DNA of 64,000 bases from Pseudoselenomonas ruminantium (lineage in GTDB: Bacteria; Bacillota; Negativicutes; Selenomonadales; Selenomonadaceae). A program made the position numbers and the translations under genes. The notes beneath the pieces were generated by a model. The model ran no database searches. It had not been told where the DNA came from and saw only the letters and a program-made list of their open reading frames with translations. The stretch lies in contig NZ_FRBC01000013.1 of NCBI RefSeq assembly GCF_900142515.1, positions 24,457 through 88,456 on the forward strand, read 5' to 3'. Shown one piece after another: positions 1 through 8,771 of the stretch; positions within the stretch are counted from its first letter, which is position 1, and every line of letters starts with the position of its first letter.

Positions 1-2090
1 TATATACATCTTTCCGGAGTGTACAGATAGTGCCATATCCCCGGGCTTGCCTCTTGGAGGAAATATCCAGGATAATTGGTGCTGTAATACCCCCCAAAAA
101 TCTGCTTTGTTTCCGGGATATCCAACTGCCAGCTGATTATTTCCCCTGTGGCCTTATTTAGGCGCAGGAACTGATTACCCCAAGCGGGTGAAAGATACAG
201 AAATTGTTCCGTAATAGCGGCGTTGCTGAAGGGAAAGTCTTCACAAGGAACGCCATTGACAATATTGCAACAAACAAAATCAGCAGGAAATTCTGTATAT
301 TCCTGCAATATATTGCTCTTAGGCTGCCAGCGCAGGATACATTTTCCAATCATGGGCAGGAGCCATATATCTTCGCCATCCGGCAGCATGGTCATACAAC
401 CTTGCTGCTGATGTTTTGGCAACTCTGCTATGGTATTTTCCAAAGTCTCGCAGTCAATCATCAGCACCTGCCTGCCGTTGGCCGCCACAGTCAATAACTT
501 CCCTCGCCAAATGCAGGCACCGCCCCGCCGCCAGCAAGTCTGTACACGGCTGAGGAATGCCTCCATATTGCCTTCCACATAAGCCACATTATCCGTAACG
601 GTATCATAGCGGACAATGGCGGGATATAATGTGGGCAACAGGAATAGATATCTGCCAGCCTGCAATGCGCCAGCAAAAGCTTCTGGTTTGCTGATAAATT
701 CTTTCAGTTGAATACGACGTTCCAATTTCTTTTCTGCCTTATCCAGTACCAGAATTTCCTGTGCATTATGGGGCGTTATGTAGACTTTATCTCCTATAGA
801 AAAAGCTTGCCAATAATAGCCGCTGCCAATATATTCATGCAACTCCCCTGCATATTCATATTTGTAATCATCATTAGCACTGTAAAAAAGCCTGTTTGAG
901 CCTAAAACCATCCATGAAAGAATCTGCGGTGACATTGTACAGGAAATAAATGAGCTGTCCAGGATCATTGAATGCCAATCTTCAGGCTTTGGCAAACTAT
1001 GCAAGGTATTATTGAACAAGAATAACGGCTTGCCAGCCACGCCAAACAGCGCTGTAACACTTGTCCCGCTATCACCGAGATAAACATCACTGTAAGCAAT
1101 AGACGGCTCAATCTCTGGCGTATCGTCATAGATACCCAGATCATGCTCAATAAAGTAATCCCGCAGGGCCTCATACTCAGCCACAAAAGGCTTCCTTATG
1201 GAATCCAACGTGGCCATGGTCAGCGGGTGAGGGCGCCAAAGCAGGCATACTTCCGGGTGCTGGGCGAAGGTGCGGAACACATAGCGCATCTTTTGGAAAA
1301 ATACTGCTGTGTTTTCCAGCATGCCAGCCAGGCTGGTGTTGTAGAAATACACCTTTTTCCCGGCCATTTTCTCCTGCCAGTCCTTCGGGATTGGCGGGGG
1401 ATTCTTGCACATGTTAATTACTTTGTCAGCTTTGGGCGAGCCAAGGCCCACGATTTTGCTCAAGGGCACCCGTTTATCAAAGAAATGCCGCAGGCTCTCG
1501 GACTGCACGACAATGTAATCGGCATGTTCGTAAACCGGGCACATAGCTTGGCCTTCGCCCATGGCGCCCGAGGTAATATAATATGGTATATATACTAAAA
1601 GTTTGCAAAAAGATTTCAACTTATCGGAATAATAAGCTGGGTCTATGCTGGTTACATAGTTGGCATAGTCATAGGGATTATGAATGTAGATAATATCCGG
1701 GCACACCGCCTGCAAATCCACTTGTCGATAGTCGGTGATAGGAATGTCCTTGGGGAACTGGCCCCCCTCGTAGTGCATTGTGCCCAAAGAGGTATCCGGA
1801 TTCCGATCATAGTAAGGTATCGGCATCACATAGGGTTCACAGGCCGGGTCGTCTTTAGCAGCCAGATAGACGCTTTCCAGACTATCCCACATGGAAGATT
1901 TATAAGGGAGGAAGTAGATGACTGTCTTGCGGCCCGATTCTTCCTGCAAGGTCTTTGCCAAAGCCTGCAGCTGTGGCAGGATGGACTGCACTATATTCAT
2001 TTGCTGAGGCTGGTCCCATTTCGTTTGCGATAAGACCATCTGCACATCGCCCAACATTTCAGCCAGGTCTTTTTGGATGTCGCGCTCCAC
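1..2090 (-). CDS. CDP-glycerol glycerophosphotransferase-like protein with C-terminal propeller-like region (partial, C-terminus off the window)
   Basis: An open frame runs from a GTG at 2090 to base 1 without a stop, so at least 696 residues are present and the C-terminus is missing. The GTG is preceded by GGGAGGGGAG four bases upstream. The nearby ATG further upstream is in another frame. Residues about 35-320 resemble the GT-B-like fold of CDP-glycerol:glycerophosphotransferases: an opening VIYFLPYKSSMWDSLES, then YEHADYIVVQSES, LLWRPHPL and DVYLGDSGTSVTALFGV. The last of these corresponds to the nucleotide-binding D-S-(G/S) region of the family. From about residue 340 the sequence changes to repeated aromatic strands of about 45-50 residues, which look like a beta-propeller. 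It is the last gene of the phosphonate/glycan island, 95 bases after aepY. Transfer of a phosphate-linked polyol or sugar to a glycan is the likely activity; the substrate is unknown. Confidence 0.75.
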   Translation of the reverse strand, partial: MERDIQKDLAEMLGDVQMVLSQTKWDQPQQMNIVQSILPQLQALAKTLQEESGRKTVIYFLPYKSSMWDSLESVYLAAKDDPACEPYVMPIPYYDRNPDTSLGTMHYEGGQFPKDIPITDYRQVDLQAVCPDIIYIHNPYDYANYVTSIDPAYYSDKLKSFCKLLVYIPYYITSGAMGEGQAMCPVYEHADYIVVQSESLRHFFDKRVPLSKIVGLGSPKADKVINMCKNPPPIPKDWQEKMAGKKVYFYNTSLAGMLENTAVFFQKMRYVFRTFAQHPEVCLLWRPHPLTMATLDSIRKPFVAEYEALRDYFIEHDLGIYDDTPEIEPSIAYSDVYLGDSGTSVTALFGVAGKPLFLFNNTLHSLPKPEDWHSMILDSSFISCTMSPQILSWMVLGSNRLFYSANDDYKYEYAGELHEYIGSGYYWQAFSIGDKVYITPHNAQEILVLDKAEKKLERRIQLKEFISKPEAFAGALQAGRYLFLLPTLYPAIVRYDTVTDNVAYVEGNMEAFLSRVQTCWRRGGACIWRGKLLTVAANGRQVLMIDCETLENTIAELPKHQQQGCMTMLPDGEDIWLLPMIGKCILRWQPKSNILQEYTEFPADFVCCNIVNGVPCEDFPFSNAAITEQFLYLSPAWGNQFLRLNKATGEIISWQLDIPETKQIFGGYYSTNYPGYFLQEASPGIWHYLYTPERCI

Positions 2091-2185
2091 TTTGCTCCCC
2101 TCCCCACGATAAACATTCACTTGCTATTGTTTATAGATATTCCACAAAAGTTTCTTTTATCCTCTATATTTATCGATAGATTCGC

Positions 2186-3304
2186 TTATTCCTTAAGATT
2201 TGTCATAAAATCCGTTTTATTTGCCTTTGGTGTCGTGGTCGGACGGCCTAGGTCTTTGCGGGCACCAATGGCGGATTGGGCAATCAGAATGCGTAATCCA
2301 TGATCTTTTGTCATCGCAACCAGAGATTTTTTCAGTTCGTCCATGGTGGTGGCAGTGTAGATATGGTCGTAGCCGCAGCCTTGGGCGATTTGAGCGAAAT
2401 CGATATTCTTTGCCGCTGTTGGCATGCCGCCTACGGATTCGTGGGCGTGGTTGTCGATAATGACGTGGATAAGATTTTTGGGATGCACACTGCCGATAAC
2501 GGCCATGGCGCCCATATGCATCAGGGTGGCACCGTCGCCATCGATGCACCAGATTGTCTGCCCGGGCTTTTGCAGGGCAATGCCTAAGGCAATGGATGAG
2601 CTATGGCCCATGGAGCCTACGGTCAGGAAGTCATGGGCGTGCCCCTGCCCTTTTGCTTCGCGATACTCAAAAAGTTCCCGGCTAGCTTTGCCAGTGGTGG
2701 AGATGATGGGACTGTTGCCTGCGGCGTCGGCAATAGCCTGAATGATCTCCTCCCGAGTCAGGAAATTTTCGTTGGCGTGCTTTACTTTTTCTGCATTCTC
2801 CAAGGCATCCTTGCGGATGACCAAAGCGGCCTGCCTGCCTGCATGGATGGCCTGCCACAAAGACTGCATCTGGACTTGCAATTCTGCGGCGGTCATTTCC
2901 TTGTCTACCACTACATAGGGCATGCCCATCGTTTCCAACAGGCTCAAAGTAACTTTTCCCTGATGGACATGCTGAGGCTCATCATGGATGCCAGGTTCGC
3001 CACGCCAGCCGATGATGAACAAGGACGGTATGGCATAAACGTCCTCGCTAAGCAAAGACAGCAGCGGATTGATGATATTGCCTTCGCCGCTGTTTTGCAG
3101 ATAAATGACAGGGATTTTGCCCGTGGCCAGATGATAGCCGGCCCCTATCGCAACAGCATTACCTTCATTGGCAGCAACGATATGGTGTTTAGGATCTAAG
3201 CCGTATTGCATATAGATATAGTCACACAGCGGGCGCAATAGGGAATCCGGGACACCTGTGTAGAAATCAGCGTTTAGAAGTTTTGTGAATTCCTGTATTT
3301 GCAT
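2186..3304 (-). CDS. aepY: Phosphonopyruvate decarboxylase
   Basis: A thiamine-diphosphate enzyme that decarboxylates phosphonopyruvate to phosphonoacetaldehyde, the irreversible step that pulls the PEP mutase equilibrium forward. The 372 residues match the usual family length. The N-terminal pyrimidine-binding half begins FYTGVPDSLL and has the activating glutamate E47 in AANEGNAVA. The C-terminal half has the ThDP/Mg motif GDGATLMHMG followed about 25 residues later by IIDNHAHESVGGMPT. The latter is typical of phosphonopyruvate and sulfopyruvate decarboxylases. Sulfopyruvate is excluded as substrate by context, because the PEP mutase and an AEP transaminase are in the same gene run. The start has GAGGGAGA upstream. 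The gene is 27 bases downstream of a glycosyltransferase gene. Confidence 0.93.
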   Translation of the reverse strand: MQIQEFTKLLNADFYTGVPDSLLRPLCDYIYMQYGLDPKHHIVAANEGNAVAIGAGYHLATGKIPVIYLQNSGEGNIINPLLSLLSEDVYAIPSLFIIGWRGEPGIHDEPQHVHQGKVTLSLLETMGMPYVVVDKEMTAAELQVQMQSLWQAIHAGRQAALVIRKDALENAEKVKHANENFLTREEIIQAIADAAGNSPIISTTGKASRELFEYREAKGQGHAHDFLTVGSMGHSSSIALGIALQKPGQTIWCIDGDGATLMHMGAMAVIGSVHPKNLIHVIIDNHAHESVGGMPTAAKNIDFAQIAQGCGYDHIYTATTMDELKKSLVAMTKDHGLRILIAQSAIGARKDLGRPTTTPKANKTDFMTNLKE

Positions 3305-3331
3305 CGGTTATTCTCCCTCGTATTCAAAAAA

Positions 3332-4771
3332 TCATTGGAAAGCGTTGTTTTTCTTTTTCAGCGCGGTGATCAGGCTGGCCGATGCGTTAGCATGCTGCGC
3401 ATAGTAAAGCTCATCGGGTGGCAAATTCGTATAGTCATAATGCCATGGAAGATGCCATGCCATCAATTTACCTGTGGTGCGGGCAGCTACATATAAATGG
3501 TAGTGACGATAATTGCGGTAAAGGGCAAAGGTCGTATCCACCGGGCTAAAATAAAGATTTGGTTCCATTTCATGGATATAGTAACGCCGTTCCACGTTCA
3601 GTACCTCTTCTGCATTATCGCAGGTAATGCCATCGGTCTTCAGTCCCAGTCCCACCTTTTTCAGGAGCGGATAACGCCAGAGAATATCCATAAACTGCTG
3701 CAGGAAATCCTTGGGGCATTCAGCCACTGGCATGACATCTGAATCGGTATAAACATAAGGGCTTTCCACTGACAGACTTTCCAGTATGCCGCTTTTCCAC
3801 AGTGCCGTATGGCCAAAATTTCTCCCTAATCGCAAAACCTGCACCGCCGATTCCCGTATCTCCAGCTGACGATAGTATTCCAGCAGCGGCGGATAAGATG
3901 AGTCATTGTCCAGAATATAGATATTCCGATACCCCGCTTCTACCAGCCAGTTTACCAACTTCTGCAGGCAGCTCAGGCGATTGAAATTGTTGATAAAAAT
4001 GGGAATTGTCCATATATCCACCTCAGCCGGTAAGGCCAATGTTTGCACAAAAGGACTGTCCTGCCATTTCAGGCATATTTTATCCGCAGGGAGCAATACC
4101 GTGCCGGTAATTTTATACTCCAAAATACTGGTATTATCCTTTACTTCCTGAAAATTCGCATGTCCTTGGAGGGCCGTAATATATTCATCCACTGTTTCCG
4201 GATATCTGCCTAGATAATAAAGTGTATTCCCCCTATAAAAATGAGCAATTTCATCCTCAGGCACTGCGGAAATATAGGTATGGAAATCGCCTTCCGCTTT
4301 TTCATAATCCTGCAATCCATACCACGCAAGCCCTCGATAAAAATAAAGATGCGGATATGATGAAAAGATGATATCGCTGAAGCTATCGTAAATCAAAAGG
4401 CTGCGGAGTGCCTCCCGCCAATCATGATTTTGCAGGGCGATAAGCGCCCGCAAAAAGTAACGATTCAACTCATCTGTGGAAGTCTGCGGAAGAGGAAGGT
4501 TCCGCTCTTCCATCATCCGCAAACAGGCTTCCACGCCCAGATCAGCAATCTGCTGAATTTTTGTCTGTGAATGCAACGCATCCTCACTTTGATAAAAAGG
4601 AACTTCTTTCAGATCATTCAGCGTCTGCATGATTTCTGCCGGACTGCAGGCAGGATTATAAAAAGCAGGCAAAGAAAAATGTTTCTCGGCGTATCGATTG
4701 AGAAAATCTCCTGCCAGCGAAAAGTGTTCCCGCTCCCCCGTATTCAGTATCCTGACAATCTCATTCCACAT
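3332..4771 (-). CDS. Glycosyltransferase (GT-A type) with N-terminal TPR-like region
   Basis: A cytosolic protein of 479 residues. Residues about 1-220 are helical, with TPR-like pairs such as YFYRGLAWYGLQDYEKAEGDF and the following HFYRGNTLYYLGRY. From about residue 245 a nucleotide-sugar transferase domain follows: IPIFINNFNRLSCLQKLVNWL, then IYILDNDSSYPPLL and a DxD-like metal site in YVYTDSDVMPV. This resembles GT2-like transferases that read a sugar nucleotide in a Rossmann-type N-terminal half. The frame is open to an ATG at 4798, but the ATG at 4771 has an AGGGGGA ribosome site six bases away and is preferred. The gene lies between the AEP transaminase and aepY genes, so it may build the glycan that receives the phosphonate. 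Donor and acceptor are not predictable. Confidence 0.8.
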   Translation of the reverse strand: MWNEIVRILNTGEREHFSLAGDFLNRYAEKHFSLPAFYNPACSPAEIMQTLNDLKEVPFYQSEDALHSQTKIQQIADLGVEACLRMMEERNLPLPQTSTDELNRYFLRALIALQNHDWREALRSLLIYDSFSDIIFSSYPHLYFYRGLAWYGLQDYEKAEGDFHTYISAVPEDEIAHFYRGNTLYYLGRYPETVDEYITALQGHANFQEVKDNTSILEYKITGTVLLPADKICLKWQDSPFVQTLALPAEVDIWTIPIFINNFNRLSCLQKLVNWLVEAGYRNIYILDNDSSYPPLLEYYRQLEIRESAVQVLRLGRNFGHTALWKSGILESLSVESPYVYTDSDVMPVAECPKDFLQQFMDILWRYPLLKKVGLGLKTDGITCDNAEEVLNVERRYYIHEMEPNLYFSPVDTTFALYRNYRHYHLYVAARTTGKLMAWHLPWHYDYTNLPPDELYYAQHANASASLITALKKKNNAFQ

Positions 4772-4798
4772 AATTTCCCCCTGAGTATGGAACAGCAT

Positions 4799-5890
4799 TT
4801 ATGCACGCAAAGCCTGTTGAAATACCGCAAAGAAAGCCTTGATATCGTCCGCAGTGATGGCTCCTAACACACAGAGTCGGAAGGTTCCCTGATTCTGCAT
4901 TTTGCCGGGGTAGATGGTAAAGCCGCGCTCGTAGCAATAGTCATGGACTCTGTCGAAGTCCCATTGCGGGGTATCTGGATAGGCTACAGCAGCTACCAGA
5001 CCGGATTGGATTTCCAAGGGAATCACTTCCCGCAAGCCTAATTCCTGCAGGCCTTTGTGGATTTCGGCCATGGCCGCTTGATGGCGCTGCCATTTAACCT
5101 GCTCACCTTCAGCAAAATATTCCTTTAACGCCTGCTGCACGGAATAAATCGTCTGCACCGGCGGAGTAAAGTGCATTTGTCCGTTTTTACGAAAGTAGTC
5201 ATATTGCAAATAAAGATTGCAATAATAGGAACGGACAGGATAGTCCCTGGACTCTTCAATAATCGCCGTACGTCCGATTACATAGGACAGACCGGTCATG
5301 GCCTGTATACCCTTTTGCGCCGAAGCCATGCAGAAATCGATATTCTCCGATTCGATATCTATGGGAAGCATAGCCAGCGTGGAAGTGGTATCTACAATAA
5401 AGACAGCCCCGTGATTATGAGCTAAAGCACCGATTTCCCGGATGGGATTCAGAATGCCTGTGCCGGTTTCCTGATGGGTGGTGTAGACCACGGCAATATC
5501 CGACTCACGCTCCAGCACATCTGCCACTTTCGCTAAATCCGGCAAGCCATCTACCGGAAAATTCAGGTCGATATAATCCAGCCCATAGGCTTTGGCGATA
5601 TCCACGGCTCTTGAGGAATAGGCACCATTATTGACGAACAAGATTTTCTTTCCCTGAGGTACCAGGGAATTTACACAGACATCCATGCAGAGGGTCCCTG
5701 AACCACAGAAAAGAACTGCAGAATATTCTTTGGGGTCGGCATGGACGATTTTCAGCAGATCATGGGAGATATCGGCCATAATTTGACCGAATTCCTGTTC
5801 CCGTGGGCAGATATCCGGCACCACCTGGGCTTGTTTGACCGTGTCTGTGGTAGTGGCGGGGCCGGGGTTCAATAGGATATTTCGCTTCAT
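4799..5890 (-). CDS. phnW: 2-Aminoethylphosphonate transaminase (biosynthetic, PhnW/AepZ type)
   Basis: A PLP enzyme of the class-V aminotransferase family (363 residues) that interconverts phosphonoacetaldehyde and 2-aminoethylphosphonate. The signature LLNPGPATTTDTV opens the protein. CGSGT at residues 62-66 binds the PLP phosphate, VDTTS has the PLP-pyridine aspartate D167, and ASAQKG has the Schiff-base lysine K193. Family members can be catabolic, but here the enzyme sits with PEP mutase, the decarboxylase and a nucleotidyltransferase, so the biosynthetic direction is inferred. In Treponema denticola the equivalent transaminase is fused to PntC; here the two are separate neighbours. The ATG at 5890 with GAGAGGTG upstream is chosen over an upstream TTG at 5911. 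Confidence 0.9.
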   Translation of the reverse strand: MKRNILLNPGPATTTDTVKQAQVVPDICPREQEFGQIMADISHDLLKIVHADPKEYSAVLFCGSGTLCMDVCVNSLVPQGKKILFVNNGAYSSRAVDIAKAYGLDYIDLNFPVDGLPDLAKVADVLERESDIAVVYTTHQETGTGILNPIREIGALAHNHGAVFIVDTTSTLAMLPIDIESENIDFCMASAQKGIQAMTGLSYVIGRTAIIEESRDYPVRSYYCNLYLQYDYFRKNGQMHFTPPVQTIYSVQQALKEYFAEGEQVKWQRHQAAMAEIHKGLQELGLREVIPLEIQSGLVAAVAYPDTPQWDFDRVHDYCYERGFTIYPGKMQNQGTFRLCVLGAITADDIKAFFAVFQQALRA

Positions 5891-5932
5891 GTTGACACCT
5901 CTCGCTTCCAAAGGGTAAGGCTTTTCGACTTC

Positions 5933-6631
5933 TTATCGATAAGAACTATCTATAAGCTGCAACTCTGCTAATGTATCGATTTCGATAACGTCTTCCTGTT
6001 GACATTGACGCACCCGGATCGTAAATTCTGGCAGATATCGGGACAGAGCAATCTCATCCCAGTACAGCTGGTGGTTGGCAGGATCGGCATAGAGCTCTTT
6101 TGCCCGTCGGGCAAGCCGTGCGCCATCTTCAGCTGTCCAATAGGATATCCCCACCATCTGCTGACAATTTTCGCCACCTACGGCCATTTTTCTGATACAA
6201 CCTGCTTCATCGGTGTAAAAACACCAATCATCAGACTTCTCCTTGGGAATGGCAAGATAATTGCTTTCCTCCTGTTCTGCCGGTATCAATGCCGGATTAC
6301 TCAGCAACAGATCACTTTCGATGATATAGGCATTCTCCAGATAATCCGCTGCAGCTACAATGGAGGAAATATTATTGGCCTTTTCATAGTCGGGATTATC
6401 GATAAATCTTATTTGCGGATAATCCGCTAGCAAACAATCAAATTTTTCACCTAAATAGCCACGCACGATATATATTTCTTCAATGCCTGCCGCCTGCACG
6501 GCCTCCAGCAAAGTCAAGATAATCGGCTTGCCATGCACTTTTACCAACGGCTTGGGAAGGATATCGGTCAACGGGGCCATCCGAGTACCTTTACCGGCAG
6601 CCAGGAATACTGCTCTTTTTACTTTTAGCAT
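5933..6631 (-). CDS. pntC: PntC-like phosphonate cytidylyltransferase (CMP-AEP synthase)
   Basis: A 232-residue sugar-nucleotidyltransferase-fold protein. It has the nucleotide-binding loop LAAGKGTRMAPLT at residues 10-22, then LPKPLVKVHGKP, the LicC-like segment EKANNISSI, and ESDLLLS, where the aspartate should bind the metal. It ends with VIEIDTLAEL. This is the LicC (choline-phosphate cytidylyltransferase)/PntC pattern. PntC enzymes activate AEP with CTP to CMP-AEP, the donor for transfer of AEP to lipids or glycans. The location directly upstream of the AEP transaminase (42 bases apart) supports AEP rather than phosphocholine as substrate. No choline kinase or choline uptake gene is visible in the window. 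A LicC-like activity on phosphocholine or phosphoethanolamine remains the alternative. Confidence 0.8.
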   Translation of the reverse strand: MLKVKRAVFLAAGKGTRMAPLTDILPKPLVKVHGKPIILTLLEAVQAAGIEEIYIVRGYLGEKFDCLLADYPQIRFIDNPDYEKANNISSIVAAADYLENAYIIESDLLLSNPALIPAEQEESNYLAIPKEKSDDWCFYTDEAGCIRKMAVGGENCQQMVGISYWTAEDGARLARRAKELYADPANHQLYWDEIALSRYLPEFTIRVRQCQQEDVIEIDTLAELQLIDSSYR

Positions 6632-6640
6632 AATACGTTC

Positions 6641-8740
6641 TTACTCCTTCTGTTCAAACCATTCTGGCCTTGCTGCTTTCATATCCGGCCATTGCGTGCC
6701 ATTATTGTCAATCTCCTTGCATTCCTGTTGCAGGATATACATAAAATAATCTTTTATCGAGGAACTTTCCACCTTGGCACCATTATCCCGCCGATAGATA
6801 TCCATCTTCATTTCCGTCAGATCTGCTCTGCCATCTTCATCAATACACCCATATGATGCAGCCTGACACTCATACTCCTCCGTTCTTAGGCAAATCGTAT
6901 AAGGAGACGGCGGATACATGGACATACTGACTGTATAATCCCGCTTTTGACCGCCCAATACCTCTGGCAGATTACCATCCACTTTATCAAATTCAAAGCC
7001 CAGGCATGCACCAATGGCTGGATATAGATCCACTGCACTGGTCAATTCTTCCACCAACCCCAGCTGGGGCACATTATGCCCCCGCATCATGAATGCCGCA
7101 CTATTCTGATGCTCACTGAGCAGGTAGCCTGAATTCCCATAAATAGGACTGCCATGATCTGAATACAAGGTCAGCAGATATTCGTCTTCTGCATAGTTTT
7201 GTTTCAAATAAGCAAGCAAACGCGCTATATTCGTATCACAGTTCTTGATTCCCTGCTCATTCCAATGACGATATATATCCCTTTGCTGCAAGTGCACACT
7301 GGTATTCTCTTTTTCATCCCGCAACGAACGCTGCTGCAGATCAAGTTTGACCTGTGTAGCCAAAGGCAACTGATAATTATGCGCTGACCACAGATGCGTA
7401 TCCGAGGCATGCAAGAAAATAAATTGATCGGTTTCGGAAAAGGCCTCCAAATGATTGATTATCCTCTCTATCCCAACATATAAAGGAGTCCCTCCACAAC
7501 AGTTCACAATCATCCTGTCGTATCCCCGCATAGTTCCATTATAGCCACCGGCACTATCCCCCATAATATTGACACAATAATACCCCAAATCATGCATCCG
7601 TTCCGAAATTGTTTTGACCTCCCTATTCAAGGTATGGTAGACCTTATCATTGAAAATCTGGGAATGCTGAGGGTATAAACCGGTTTCAATCGTTGCCAAA
7701 GATGGATAAGTATACTCTGACACAGAATAATGATTGTTGAAAATTATCCCCTGACGAAAGAATTCCATAAGGTTGGGGACCAGTTCATAATCCCGCTCCT
7801 GTACAGCCCGCCAGCATAAACCATCCAATAATACGTTGATCACGGCCTTGCAGCGTTTAGGACTATGCTGCAGGCGGATAGGGGCCGTACATAATAACGG
7901 CTTTGTAGAAGAAACCTCCGTTGTTTCCTCACACCGGAAGAAACTATTGGCCCACAAGCCTAAATAGGTTGTCGCCGTTCCCTGTTTACAGGAAAAATCA
8001 ACCTGCTGATGTTCTTCACTGCCTACTAAGCCGATGACTACCGGTACATCCTCAATATCTACTTGGAAAGAATTGCCTCTATCAGCCAGCTTTATAAGGT
8101 CATAAGTGAAATCGCCGCCACTGATAAAGGACATTTCCGGACTGTCCTTCATAAAGGATAAAAGTTTTCCTTTATCATCCTGCAATTCTGTCTCAACATA
8201 AGCTGCCGAAAACAAATGGTATTCATCGTCAGTGCCTAAAGTCGGCAAAAACTCGCCAGCAAAAATAGCCCGGTCTCCGGTCATCCCCTGCGACGTGATA
8301 CGCATTCTCGTATAAGCCACAGGTGCATAAATACCACGCCCCATCCCTAAGGACAACGCATTCAACGCTTTATCCAGCCGATCTTGTGGTATATCCAGAT
8401 TCACAGGCTCATTGTAAAGTTTGTCTGCCTTAGCCGCGAAAAGTGCGGCCATCTCTATATTCCCTGATGCATAATAGCAATCACGCAAAAGACACCACAA
8501 CGTCCAATTTATCTTCCGTTTGGCATAGGCTTTCAATGCATATTCCAATGCTACTTCATAATTGCCATGAGCTTTCGCATACATTGCATAGAATATATTG
8601 CCTTCTGTTTCATTCTCAGGCAAGAGCTGCCAAAATTCGATCAACAACTGCAAAAAATCGTCATCATATTTATTGCCCGCTGCATAATCTAACAAGCTAC
8701 AGAATATCTCCCTGTTTTTCTTTCGCAGTGCCATATCCAT
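6641..8740 (-). CDS. Cytosolic alkaline-phosphatase-superfamily (sulfatase-like) protein, paralogue 1; candidate AEP transferase
   Basis: A protein of 699 residues counted from the ATG at 8740, which has AGAGGA upstream. The frame continues to 8785, but the paralogue aligns from 8740. Residues 1-120 are TPR-like helices, 130-290 a beta-rich region, and about 295-600 the catalytic domain. Metal and nucleophile residues of the alkaline phosphatase superfamily are visible: D306 (NVLLDGL), nucleophile T344 (SEYTYPS), D447/H449 (HASDTHLW), D528/H529 (YSDHG) and H544 (SEHQ). There is no signal peptide or membrane helix, unlike LtaS or EptA, which use the same fold outside the cell. It lies immediately upstream of pntC. 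Transfer of the aminoethylphosphonate group from CMP-AEP to a glycan is a reasonable inference. A phosphatase, phosphodiesterase or sulfatase role cannot be excluded. Confidence 0.78.
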   Translation of the reverse strand: MDMALRKKNREIFCSLLDYAAGNKYDDDFLQLLIEFWQLLPENETEGNIFYAMYAKAHGNYEVALEYALKAYAKRKINWTLWCLLRDCYYASGNIEMAALFAAKADKLYNEPVNLDIPQDRLDKALNALSLGMGRGIYAPVAYTRMRITSQGMTGDRAIFAGEFLPTLGTDDEYHLFSAAYVETELQDDKGKLLSFMKDSPEMSFISGGDFTYDLIKLADRGNSFQVDIEDVPVVIGLVGSEEHQQVDFSCKQGTATTYLGLWANSFFRCEETTEVSSTKPLLCTAPIRLQHSPKRCKAVINVLLDGLCWRAVQERDYELVPNLMEFFRQGIIFNNHYSVSEYTYPSLATIETGLYPQHSQIFNDKVYHTLNREVKTISERMHDLGYYCVNIMGDSAGGYNGTMRGYDRMIVNCCGGTPLYVGIERIINHLEAFSETDQFIFLHASDTHLWSAHNYQLPLATQVKLDLQQRSLRDEKENTSVHLQQRDIYRHWNEQGIKNCDTNIARLLAYLKQNYAEDEYLLTLYSDHGSPIYGNSGYLLSEHQNSAAFMMRGHNVPQLGLVEELTSAVDLYPAIGACLGFEFDKVDGNLPEVLGGQKRDYTVSMSMYPPSPYTICLRTEEYECQAASYGCIDEDGRADLTEMKMDIYRRDNGAKVESSSIKDYFMYILQQECKEIDNNGTQWPDMKAARPEWFEQKE

Positions 8741-8771
8741 CTGTAAAATCCTCTTTTGTCTCAATCGTCCT

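Noticed and set aside
1177..2033. Small frames on both strands in the first 2.1 kb as separate genes
   Set aside because: One continuous minus-strand frame from 2090 to base 1 explains the region; the short frames are its shadows.
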